Below, piece by piece: positions 51,401-63,109 of a stretch of DNA of 64,000 bases. The DNA is taken from assembly GCA_043228905.1 (NCBI GenBank), contig JBHGNT010000026.1:248001-312000 (forward strand). The letters are read 5' to 3'. The notes beneath the pieces are model-generated. The model was not told the origin of the DNA. It searched no databases and worked only from the letters and a program-made list of their open reading frames with translations. Numbering within the stretch: the stretch's first letter is position 1; every line of letters begins with the position of its first letter. A program made the position numbers and the translations under genes. This DNA comes from Azolla caroliniana. Lineage: Eukaryota; Polypodiophyta.

Positions 51401-52500
51401 GGATTTTTGTGTTCAAACATGCGAATCGAAGCTAACAACGCTAGCTATGATATGGAATTAAAAAATCAAGATTTTGCAACTCAGGTCGAGAGACATGACG
51501 AAATTAGCAACCTTGACGAGGAAGTTGAGAGGAGCCCTTGAGTAAATAAAAATGTTCATACCTAGCTCGTGTGATATCGGATTTTTGTGTTCAAACATGC
51601 GAATCGAAGCTAACAACGCTAGCTATGATATGGAATTAAAAAATCAAGATTTTGAAACTCAGGTCGAGAGACATGACGAAATTAGCAAATTTGAGGAGTG
51701 AGTTGAGAGGAGCCCTTGAGTAAATTAAAATGGTCATACCTAGCGAGTGTGATATCGGATTTTTGTGGACAAACATGCGAATCGAAGCTAACAACGCTAG
51801 CTATGATATGGAATTGAAAAATCAAGATTTTGAAACTCAGGTCGAGAGACATGACGAAATTAGCAAATATGAGGAGTGAGGTTGGAAGAGCGCGTGAGTG
51901 AATTAAAATGTTCATACCTGGCTCGTGTGATATCGGATTTTTGTGTTCAAACATGCGAATCGAAGCTGACAACGCTAGCTATGATATGGAATTGAAAAAT
52001 CAAGATTTTGAAACTCAGGTCGAGAGACATGACGAAATTAGCAAATTTGAGGAGTGAGTTGAGAGGAGCCCTTGAGTAAATTAAAATGTTCATACCTAGC
52101 GAGCGTGATATCGGATTTTTGTGTTCAAACATGCGAATCGAAGCTAGCAACGCTAGCTATGATATGGAATTAAAAAATCAAGATTTTGAAACTCAGGTCG
52201 AGAGACATGACGAAATTAGCAACCTTGACGAGGAAGTTGAGAGGAGCCCTTGAGTAAATAAAAATGTTCATACCTACCTCGTGTGATATCGGATTTTTGT
52301 GTTCAAACATGCGAATCGAAGCTAACAACGCTAGCTATGATATGGAATTAAAAAATCAAAATTTTGAAACTCAGGTCGAGAGACATGACGAAATTAGCAA
52401 ATTTGAGGAGTGAGTTGAGAGGAGCCCTTGAGTAAATTAAAATGGTCATACCTAGCGAGTGTGATATCGGAATTTTGTGTACAAACATGCGAATCGAAGC
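45416..52500 (+). repeat. Duplicate of ~35.9-42.6 kb at offset 9,520
   Basis: Matches 35,896-42,474 at +9,520. Only about five differences were noticed, for example GAATTAAAAATTC here against GAATTAGAAATTC at 37,890, and CCCTTAAG here against CCCTTTAG at 38,334. After 51,994 it holds two whole monomers (356 bp) missing from the first copy and continues at offset 9,876. It contains a full 12-mer HOR (46,969-49,058, deletion junctions at 46,188 and 48,278) and segment B copy 2. Confidence 0.88.
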
Positions 52501-55500
52501 TAACAACGGTAGCTATGATATGGAGTTAAAAAATCAAGATTTTGAAACTTAGGTCGAGAGACATGACGAAATTTCCAAATTTGAGGAGGGAGTTGAGAAG
52601 AGCTAGTAGGTAAATTACAATTTCCAAATTTGGTTCTTGTGATATCGGATTTTTGTGTTCAAACATGCGAATCGAAGCTAACAACACTAGCTATGATATG
52701 GAATTACAAAATCAAGATTTTGAAACTCCAGTCGAGAGACATGATGAAATTAGCAAATTTGAGGAGTGAGGTTGGAAGAGCGCGTGAGTGAATTAAAATG
52801 TTCATACCTGGCTCGTGTGATATCGGATTTTTGTGTTCAAACATGCGAATCGAAGCTAACGACGCTAGCTATGATATGGAATTGAAAAATCAAGATTTTG
52901 AAACTCAGGTCGAGACACATGACGAAATTACCAAATTTGAGGAGTGAGGTTGGAAGAGCGCGTGAGTGAATTAAAATGTTCATACCTGGCTCGTGTGATA
53001 TCGGATTTTTGTGTTCAAACATGCAAATCGAAGCTAACGACGCTAGCTATGATATGGAATTAAAAATTCAAGATTTTGAAAATCAGGTCGAGAGGCATGA
53101 CGAAATTAGCAAATTTGAGGTGTGAGTTGAGAGGAGCCCTTGACTAAATTAAAATGTTCATACCTAGCGAGCGTGATATCGGATTTTTGTGTTCAAACAT
53201 GCGAAACGAAGCTAACAAAGCTAGCTATGATATGGAATTAAAAAATCAAGATTTTGCAACTCAGGTCGAGAGACATGACGAAATTAGCAACCTTGACGAG
53301 GAAGTTGAGAGGAGCCCTTGAGTAAATAAAAATGTTCATACCTAGCTCGTGTGATATCGGATTTTTGTGTTCAAACATGCGAATCGAAGCTAACAACGCT
53401 AGCTATGATATGGAATTAAAAAATCAAGATTTTGAAACTCAGGTCGAGAGACATGACGAAATTAGCAAATTTGAGGAGGGAGTTGAGAGGGGCCCTTAAG
53501 TAAATTAAAATGTTCATACCTAGCTCGTGTGATATCGGATTTTTGTGTTCAAACATGCGAATCAAACCTAACAACGCTAGCTATGATATAGAATTAAAAA
53601 AGCAAGATTTTGAAACTCAGGTCGAGAGTCATGACGAAATTAGCAAATCTGAGGAGTGAGTTGAGAGGAGCCCTTGAGTAAATTAAAATGGTCATACCTA
53701 GCTCGTGTGATATCGGATTTTTGTGTTCAAACATGCGAATCAAACCTAACAACGCTAGCTATGATATAGAATTAAAAAAGCAAGATTTTGAAACTCAGGT
53801 CGAGAGTCATGACGAAATTAGCAAATCTGAGGAGTGAGTTGAGAGGAGCCCTTGAGTAAATTAAAATGGTCATACCTAGCGAGTGTGATATCGGATTTTT
53901 GTGTACAAACATGCGAATCGAAGCTAACAACGCTAGCTATGATATGGAATTAAAAAATCAAGATTTTGAAACTCAGGTCGAGAGACATGAAGAAATTACC
54001 AAATTTGAGGAGTGAGTTGAGAGGAGCCCTTGAGTGAATTAAAATGTTCATACCTAGCTTGTGTGATATCGGATTTTTGTGTTGAAACCTGCGAATTGAA
54101 GCTAACAGGTCGAGAGACATGACGAAATTAGCAACCTTGACAAGGGAGTTGAGAGGAGCCCTTGAGTAAATAAAAATGTTCATAAATAGCTCGTGTGAGA
54201 TCGGATTTTTGTGTTCAAACATGCGAATCGAAGCTAACAACGCTAGCTATGATATGGAATTAAAAAATCAAGATTTTGAAACTCAGGTCGAGAGACATGA
54301 CGAAATTAGCAAATTTGAGGAGGGAGTTGAGAGGAGCCCTTGAGTAAATTAAAATGCTCATACCTAACGAGTGTGATATCGGATTTTTATGTTCAAACAT
54401 GCGAATCGAAGCTAACAACGCTAGCTATGATATGGAATTAAAAAATCAAGATTTTGCAACTCAGGTCGAGAGACATGAAGAAATTAGCAAATTTGAGGAG
54501 TGAGTTGAGAGGAGCCCTTGAGTAAATTAAAATGTTCATACCTAGCGAGTGTGATATCGGATTTTCGTGTACAAACATGCGAATCGAAGCTAACAACGCT
54601 AGCTATGATATGGAATTAAAAAATCAAGATTTTGAAACTCAGGTCGAGAGACATGACGAAATTGCCAAATTTGAGGAGGGAGTTGAGAAGAGCTAGTAGG
54701 TAAATTACAATATTCATACCTGGTTCGTGTGATATCGGATTTTTGTGTTCAAACATGCGAATCGAAGCTAACAACGGTAGCTATGATATGGAGTTAAAAA
54801 ATCAAGATTTTGAAACTTAGGTCGAGAGACATGACGAAATTTCCAAATTTGAGGAGGGAGTTGAGAAGAGCTAGTAGGTAAATTACAATTTCCAAATTTG
54901 GTTCTTGTGATATCGGATTTTTGTGTTCAAACATGCGAATCGAAGCTAACAACACTAGCTATGATATGGAATTACAAAATCAAGATTTTGAAACTCCAGT
55001 CGAGAGACATGATGAAATTAGCAAATTTGAGGAGTGAGGTTGGAAGAGCGCGTGAGTGAATTAAAATGTTCATACCTGGCTCGTGTGATATCGGATTTTT
55101 GTGTTCAAACATGCGAATCGAAGCTAACGACGCTAGCTATGATATGGAATTGAAAAATCAAGATTTTGAAACTCAGGTCGAGACACATGACGAAATTACC
55201 AAATTTGAGGAGTGAGGTTGGAAGAGCGCGTGAGTGAATTAAAATGTTCATACCTGGCTCGTGTGATATCGGATTTTTGTGTTCAAACATGCAAATCGAA
55301 GCTAACGACGCTAGCTATGATATGGAATTAAAAATTCAAGATTTTGAAAATCAGGTCGAGAGGCATGACGAAATTAGCAAATTTGAGGTGTGAGTTGAGA
55401 GGAGCCCTTGACTAAATTAAAATGTTCATACCTAGCGAGCGTGATATCGGATTTTTGTGTTCAAACATGCGAAACGAAGCTAACAAAGCTAGCTATGATA

Positions 55501-58330
55501 TGGAATTAAAAAATCAAGATTTTGCAACTCAGGTCGAGAGACATGACGAAATTAGCAACCTTGACGAGGAAGTTGAGAGGAGCCCTTGAGTAAATAAAAA
55601 TGTTCATACCTAGCACGTGTGATATCGGATTTTTGTGTTCAAACATGCGAATCGAAGCTAACAACGCTAGCTATGATATGGAATTAAAAAATCAAGATTT
55701 TGAAACTCAGGTCGAGAGACATGACGAAATTAGCAAATTTGAGGAGTGAGTTGAGAGGAGCCCTTGAGTAAATTAAAATGGTCATACCTAGCGAGTGTGA
55801 TATCGGATTTTTGTGGACAAACATGCGAATCGAAGCTAACAATGCTAGCTATGATATGGAATTGAAAAATCAAGATTTTGAAACTCAGGTCGAGAGACAT
55901 GACGAAATTAGCAAATTTGAGGAGTGAGTTGAGAGGAGCCCTTCAGTAAATTAAAATGTTCATACCTAGCGAGTGTGATATCGGAATTTCGTGTACAAAC
56001 ATGCTAATCGAAGCTAACAACGCTAGCTATGATATGGAATTACAAAATCAAGATTTTGAAACTCAGGTCGAGAGACATGACGAAATTACCAAATTTGAGG
56101 AGGGAGTTGAGAAGAGCTAGTAGGTAAATTACAATGTTCATACCTGGTTCGTGTGATATCGGATTTTTGTGTTCAAACATGCGAATCGAAGCTAACAACG
56201 CTAGCTATGATATGGAATTACAAAATCAAGATTTTGAAACTCCAGGCGAGAGACACGACGAAATTACCAAATTTGAGGAGTGAGGTTGGAAGAGCGCGTG
56301 AGTGAATTAAAATGTTCATACCTGGCTCGTGTGATATCGGATTTTTGTGTACAAACATGCGAATCGAAGCTAACAATGCTAGCTATGATATGGAATTAAA
56401 AAATTAAGATTTTGAAACTCAGGTCGAGAGACATGACGAAATTAGCAACCTTGACGAGTGAGTTTAGAGGAGCCCTTGAGTAAATTAAAATGGTCATACC
56501 TAGCGAGTGTGATATCGGAATTTTGTGTACAAACATGCGAATCGAAGCTAACAACGCTAGCTATGATATGGAATTAAAAAATCAAGATTTTGAAACTCAG
56601 GTCGAGAGACATGACGAAATTTCCAAATTTGAGGAGGGAGTTGGGAAGAGCTAGTAGATAAATTACAATGTTCATACCTGGTTCGTGTGATATCGGATTT
56701 TTGTGTTCAAACATGCGAATCGAAGCTAACAACGCTAGCTATGATATGGAATTACAAAATCAAGTTTTTGAAACTCCAGTCGAGAGACATGATGAAATTA
56801 CCAAATTTGAGGAGTGAGGTTGGAAGAGCGCGTGAGTGAATTAAAATGTTCATACCTGGCTCGTGTCATATCGGATTTTTGTGTTCAAACATGCGAATCG
56901 AAGCTAACAACGCTAGCTATGATATGGAATTGAAAAATCAAGATTTCGAAACTCAGGTCGAGAGACATGACGAAATTACCAAATTTGAGGAGTGAGTTGA
57001 GAGGACCCCTTGAGTAAATTAAAATGTTCATACATAGCGAGTGTGATAACGGATTTTTGTGTACAAACATGCGAATCGAAGCTAACAACGCTAGCTATGA
57101 TATGGAATTAAAAAATCAAGATTTTGAAACTCAGGTCGAGAGACATGACGAAATTACCAAATTTGAGGAGGGAGTTGAGAGGGGCCCTTGAGTAAATTAA
57201 AATGTTCATACCTAGCGAGCGTGATATCGGATTTTTGTGTTCAAACATGCGAATCGAAGCTAACAACGCTAGCTATGATATGGAATTAAAAAATCAAGAT
57301 TTTGCAACTCAGGTCGAGAGACATGACGAAATTAGCAACCTTGACGAGGAAGTTGAGAGGAGCCCTTGAGTAAATAAAAATGTTCATACCTAGCTCGTGT
57401 GATATCGGATTTTTGTGTTCAAACATGCGAATCGAAGCTAACAACGCTAGCTATGATATGGAATTAAAAAATCAAGATTTTGAAACTCAGGTCGAGAGAC
57501 ATGACGAAATTAGCAAATTTGAGGAGTGAGTTGAGAGGAGCCCTTGAGTAAATTAAAATGGTCATACCTAGCGAGTGTGATATCGGATTTTTGTGGACAA
57601 ACATGCGAATCGAAGCTAACAACGCTAGCTATGATATGGAATTGAAAAATCAAGATTTTGAAACTCAGGTCGAGAGACATGACGAAATTAGCAAATATGA
57701 GGAGTGAGGTTGGAAGAGCGCGTGAGTGAATTAAAATGTTCATACCTGGCTCGTGTGATATCGGATTTTTGTGTTCAAACATGCGAATCGAAGCTGACAA
57801 CGCTAGCTATGATATGGAATTGAAAAATCAAGATTTTGAAACTCAGGTCGAGAGACATGACGAAATTAGCAAATTTGAGGAGTGAGTTGAGAGGAGCCCT
57901 TGAGTAAATTAAAATGTTCATACCTAGCGAGCGTGATATCGGATTTTTGTGTTCAAACATGCGAATCGAAGCTAGCAACGCTAGCTATGATATGGAATTA
58001 AAAAATCAAGATTTTGAAACTCAGGTCGAGAGACATGACGAAATTAGCAACCTTGACGAGGAAGTTGAGAGGAGCCCTTGAGTAAATAAAAATGTTCATA
58101 CCTACCTCGTGTGATATCGGATTTTTGTGTTCAAACATGCGAATCGAAGCTAACAACGCTAGCTATGATATGGAATTAAAAAATCAAAATTTTGAAACTC
58201 AGGTCGAGAGACATGACGAAATTAGCAAATTTGAGGAGTGAGTTGAGAGGAGCCCTTGAGTAAATTAAAATGGTCATACCTAGCGAGTGTGATATCGGAA
58301 TTTTGTGTACAAACATGCGAATCGAAGCTA
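52501..58330 (+). repeat. Duplicate of ~46.85-52.50 kb at offsets 5,650 then 5,828
   Basis: Opens near 52,501 by jumping into the HOR at its AACGGTAGC monomer. It follows 46,851 onward at +5,650, gains one tandem monomer at 53,692-53,869, then follows at +5,828 through segment B. One difference was noticed (CAAGTTTTTG at 56,761). HOR copy 52,619-54,886 is therefore 2,268 bp, with its deletion junction at 54,106. Confidence 0.88.
53514..53869 (+). repeat. Tandem pair of one HOR monomer
   Basis: Two adjacent copies of the GAATCAAACC / GATATAGAATT / GTCGAGAGTCATG / CAAATCTGAGG monomer, where every other HOR copy has one. This explains the extra 178 bp in this HOR unit. Confidence 0.9.
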
Positions 58331-60331
58331 ACAACGCTAGCTATGATATGGAATTAAAAAATCAAGATTTTGAAACTCAGGTCGAGAGACATGATGAAAT
58401 TACAAAATTTGAGGAGTGAGGTTGGAAGAGCGCGTGAGTGAATTAAAATGTTCATGACTGGCTCGTGTGATATCGGATTTTTGTGTTCAAACATGCGAAT
58501 CGAAGCTAACAACGCTAGCTATGATATGCAATTAAAAAATCAAGATTTTGAAACTCAGGTCGAGAGACATGACGAAATTAGCAAATTTGAGGAGTGAGGT
58601 TGGAAGAGCGCGTGAGTGAATTAAAATGTTCATACCTGGCTCGTGTGATATCGCATTTTTGTGTTCAAACATGCGAATCGAAGCTAACAACGCTAGCTAT
58701 GATATGGAATTAAAAAATCAAGATTTTGAAACTCAGGTCGATAGACATGACGAAATTAGCAACCTTGACGAGGAAGTTGAGAGGAGCCCTTCAGTAAATA
58801 AAAATGTTCATACCTAGCTCGTGTTATATCGGATTTTTGTGTTCAAACATGCGAATCGAAGCTAAGAACGCTAGCTATGATATGGAATTAAAAAATCAAG
58901 ATTTTAAAACTAAGGTCGAGAGACATGACGAAATTAGCAAATTTGAGGAGTGAGTTGAGAGGAGCCCTTGAGTAAATTAAAATGGTCATACCTAGCGAGT
59001 GTGATATCAGATTTTTGTGTTCAAACATGGGAATCGAAGCTAACAACGCTAGCTATGATATGGAATTAAAAAATCAAGATTTTGCAACTCAGGTCGAGAG
59101 ACATGACGAAATTAGCAAATTTGAGGAGTGAGTTGAGAGGAGCCCTTGAGTAAATTAAAATGGTCATACCTAGCGAGTGTGATATCGGATTTTTGTGTAC
59201 AAACATGCGAATCGAAGCTAACAACGCTAGCTATGATATGGAATTAAAAAATCAAGATTTTGAAACTCAGGTCGAGAGACATGAAGAAATTACCAAATTT
59301 GAGGAGTGAGGTTGGAAGAGCGCGTGAGTGAATTAAAATGTTCATACCTGCCTCGTGTGATATCGGATTTTTGTGTTCAAACCTGCGAATCGAAGCTAAC
59401 AACGCTAGGTATGATATGGAATTACAAAATCAAGATTTTGAAACTCCAGGCGAGAGACATGACGAACTTACCAAATTTGAGGAGTGAGGTTGGAAGAGCG
59501 CGTGAGTGAATTAAAATGTTCATACCTGGCTCGTGTGATATCGGAGTTTTGTGTTCAAACCTGCGAATCGAAGCTAACAACGCTAGCTATGATATTGAAT
59601 TACAAAATCAAGATTTTGAAACTCCAGTCGAGAGACATGATGAAATTACCAAATTTGAGGAGTGACGTTGGAAGAGCGCGTGAGTGAATTAAAATGTTCA
59701 TACCTGGCTCGTGTGATATCGGATTTTTGTGTTCAAACATGCGAATCGAAGCTAACAACGCTAGCTATGATATGGAATTAAGAAATCTAGATTTTGAAAC
59801 TCAGGTCGAGAGACATGACGAAATTAGCAAATTTGAGGAGTGAGTTGAGAGGAGCCCTTGAGTAAATTAAAATGGTCATACCTAGCGAGTGTGATATCGG
59901 ATTTTTGTGTACAAACATGCGAATCGAAGCTAACAACGCTAGCTATGATATGGAACTGAAAAATTAAGATTTTGAAACTCAGGTCGAGAGTCATGACGAA
60001 ATTAGCAAATTTGAGGAGTGAGTTGAGAGGAGCCCTTGAGTAAATTAAAATGGTCATACCTAGCGAGTGTGATATCGGATTTTTGTGTACAAACATGCGA
60101 ATCTAAGCTAACAACGCTAGCTATGATATGGAATTAAAAAATCAAGATTTTGAAACTCAGGTCGAGAGACATGAAGAAATTACCAAATTTGAGGAGTGAG
60201 GTTGGAAGAGCGCGTGAGTGAATTAAAATGTTCATACCTGGCTTGTGTGATATCGGATTTTTGTGTTCAAACATGCGAATCGAAGCTAACAACGCTAGCT
60301 ATGATATGGAATTAAGAAATCAAGATTTTGA
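58179..60331 (+). repeat. Segment C, copy 2
   Basis: Matches 42,475-44,627 at +15,704 with the same private markers. It then leaves at 60,331, where copy 1 enters its 5-monomer duplication. Confidence 0.87.
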
Positions 60332-63109
60332 AACTCAGGTCGAGAGACATGACGAAATTAGCAAATTTGAGGAGTGAGTTGAGAGGAGCCCTTGAGTAAA
60401 TTAAAATGGTCATACCTAGCGAGTGTGATATCGGAATTTTGTGTACAAACATGCGAATCGAAGCTAACAACGCTAGCTATGATATGGAATTAAAAAATTA
60501 AGATTTTGAAACTCAGGTCGAGAGACATGACGAAATTACCAAATTTGAGGAGCGAGTTGAGAGGAGCCCTTGAGTAAATTAAAATGGTCATACCTAGCGA
60601 GTGTGATATCGGATTTTTGTGTACAAACATGCGAATCGAAGCTAACAACGCTAGCTATGATATGGAATTAAAAAATCAAGATTTTGAAACTCAGGTCGAG
60701 AGACAAGACGAAATTACCAAATTTGAGGAGCGAGTTAAGAAGAGCTATTAGGTAAATTACAATGTTCATACCTGGCTCGTGTGATATCGGATTTTTGTGT
60801 TCAAACATGCGAATCGAAGCTAACAACGCTAGCTATGATATGGAATTCAGAAATCAAGATTTTGAAACTCAGGTCGAGAGACATGACGAAATTAGCAAAT
60901 TTGAGGAGTGAGTTGAGAGGAGCCCTTGAGTAAATTAAAATGTTCATACCTAGCGAGTGTGATATCGGATTTTTGTGTACAAACATGCGAATCGAAGCTA
61001 ACAATGCTAGCTATGATATGGAACTGAAAAATCAAGATTTTGAAACTCAGGTCGAGAGTCATGACGAAATTAGCAAATTTGAGGAGTGAGTTGAGAGGAG
61101 CCCTTGAGTAAATTAAAATGGTCATACCTAGCGAGTGTGATATCGGATTTTTGTGTTCAAACATGCGAATCGAAGCTAACAACGCTAGCTATGATATGGA
61201 ATTAAGAAATCAAGATTTTGAAACTCAGGTCGAGAGACATGAAGAAATTACCAAATTTGAGGAGTGAGGTTGGAAGAGCGCGTGAGTGAATTAAAATGTT
61301 CATACCTGGCTCGTGTGATATCGGATTTTTGTGTTCAAACCTGCGAATCGAAGCTAACAACGCTAGGTATGATATGGAATTACAAAATCAAGATTTTGAA
61401 ACTCTAGGCGAGAGACATGACGAAATTACCAAATTTGAGGAGTGAGGTTGGAAGAGCGCGTGAGTGAATTAAAATGTTCATACCTGGCTCGTGTGATATC
61501 GGATTTTTGTGTTCAAACATGCGAATCGAAGCTAACAACGCTAGCTATGATATGGAATTAAGAAATCAAGATTTTGAAACTCAGGTCGAGAGACATGACG
61601 AAATTAGCAAATTTGAGGAGTGAGTTGAGAGGAGCCCTTGAGTAAATTAAAATGGTCATACCTAGCGAGTGTGATATCGGATTTTTGTGTACAAACATGC
61701 GAATCGAAGCTAACAACGCTAGCTATGATATGGAATTGAAAAATCAAGATTTTGAAACTCAGGTCGAGAGACATGACGAAATTTCCAAATTTGAGGAGGG
61801 CGTTGAGAAGAGCTAGTAGGTAAATTACAATGTTCATACCTGGTTCGTGTGATATCGGATTTTTGTGTTCAAACATGCGAATCGAAGCTAACAACGCTAG
61901 CTATGATATGGAATTACAAAATCAAGATTTTGAAACTCAGGTCGAGAGACATGACGAAATTACCAAATTTGAGGAGCGAGTTAAGAAGAGCTATTAGGTA
62001 AATTACAATGTTCATACCTGCCTCGTGTGATATCGGTTTTTTGTGTTCAAACATGCGAATCGAAGCTAACAACGCTAGCTATGATATAGAATTGAAAAAA
62101 ACAAGATTTTGAAACTCAGGTCGAGAGACATGACGAAATTACCAAATTTGAGGAGTGAGTTGAGAGGAGCTCTTGAGTAAATTAAAATGGTCATACCTAG
62201 CGAGTGTGATATCGGATTTTTGTGTACAAACATGCGAATCGAAGCTAACAACGCTAGCTATGATATGGAATTAAAAAATCAAGATTTTGAAACTCAGGTC
62301 GAGAGACATGACGAAATTTCCAAATTTGAGGAGGGAGTTGAGAAGAGCTAGTAGGTAAATTACAATGTTCATACCTGGTTCGTGTGATATCGGATTTTTG
62401 TGTTCAAACATGCGAATCGAAGCTAACAACGCTAGCTATGATATGGAATTACAAAATCAAGATTTTGAAACTCAGGTCGAGAGACATGACGAAATTACCA
62501 AATTTGAGGAGCGAGTTAAGAAGAGCTATTAGGTAAATTACAATGTTCATACCTGGCTTGTGTGATATCGGTTTTTTGTGTTCAAACATGCGAATCGAAG
62601 CTAACAACGCTAGCTATGATATGGAATTAAAAAATCAAGATTTTGAAACTCAGGTCGAGAGACATGACGAAATTAGCAACCTTGACCAGGGAGTTGAGAG
62701 GAGCCCTTGAGTAAATAAAAATGTTCATACCTAGCTCGTGTTATATCGGATTTTTGTGTTCAAACATGCGAATCGAAGCTAACAACGCTAGCTATGATAT
62801 GGAATTAAAAAATCAAGATTTTGAAACTCAGGTCGAGAGACATGAAGAAATTACCAAATTTGAGGAGTGAGGTTGGAAGAGCGCATGAGTGAATTAAAAT
62901 GTTCATACCTGCCTCGTTTGATATCGGATTTTTGTGTTCAAACCTGCGAATCGAAGCTAACAACGCTAGGTATGATATGGAATTACAAAATCAAGATTTT
63001 GAAACTCCAGGCGAGAGAAATGACGAAATTACCAAATTTGAGGAGTGAGGTTGGAAGAGCGCGTGAGTGAATTAAAATGTTCATACCTGGCTCGTGTGAT
63101 ATCGGATTT
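60332..63109 (+). repeat. Array-edge segment, no multi-kb copy seen
   Basis: About fifteen and a half monomers. They include GAGGAGCGAGTTAAGAAG-tailed copies with AGCTATTAGG (60,731; 61,975; 62,511), a TCGGTTTTTTGTG monomer at two places, AAATTCAGAAATC near 60,845, and an inserted-A copy near 62,098. The final copy breaks off after ATCGGATTT. Copies stay recognisable up to the edge. Confidence 0.85.

Larger units (their letters stand above)
1..63109 (+). repeat. 178-bp satellite array, uninterrupted, right edge in window
   Basis: Head-to-tail array of a 178-bp monomer, about 355 copies, all in one orientation. Each copy carries the same ordered landmarks: TCATACCT, GATATCGG, CAAACATGCGAA, GCTAGCTATGATATGG, AAGATTTTGAAA, GTCGAGAGACATGACGAAAT, then CAAATTTGAGGAG or CAACCTTGACGAG. 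Early copies start at 3, 181 and 359, giving the 178-bp period directly. The array runs off the left end of the window and stops at the right near 63,109. A majority monomer counted by hand has 66 G+C in 178. I found no inserted element and no inverted copy. A centromeric or pericentromeric role is inferred from monomer length, homogeneity and HOR structure; the sequence does not prove it. Pericentromeric or subtelomeric heterochromatin are alternatives. Confidence 0.97.

Noticed and set aside
35896-58330. Whole region treated as an assembly duplication artefact
   Set aside because: Possible, but the copies differ by private substitutions, a two-monomer loss and a one-monomer gain, which an exact assembly duplication would not create. 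Long-read confirmation is still the deciding test.
1-63109. CRISPR-like array
   Set aside because: The repeat is continuous at 178 bp with no unique spacers and no cas genes; it is a eukaryotic-type tandem satellite.
1-63109. Match to the well-known ~178-180-bp Arabidopsis-type centromere satellite
   Set aside because: The length is similar but the sequence landmarks are not; I could not assign this monomer to any named family.
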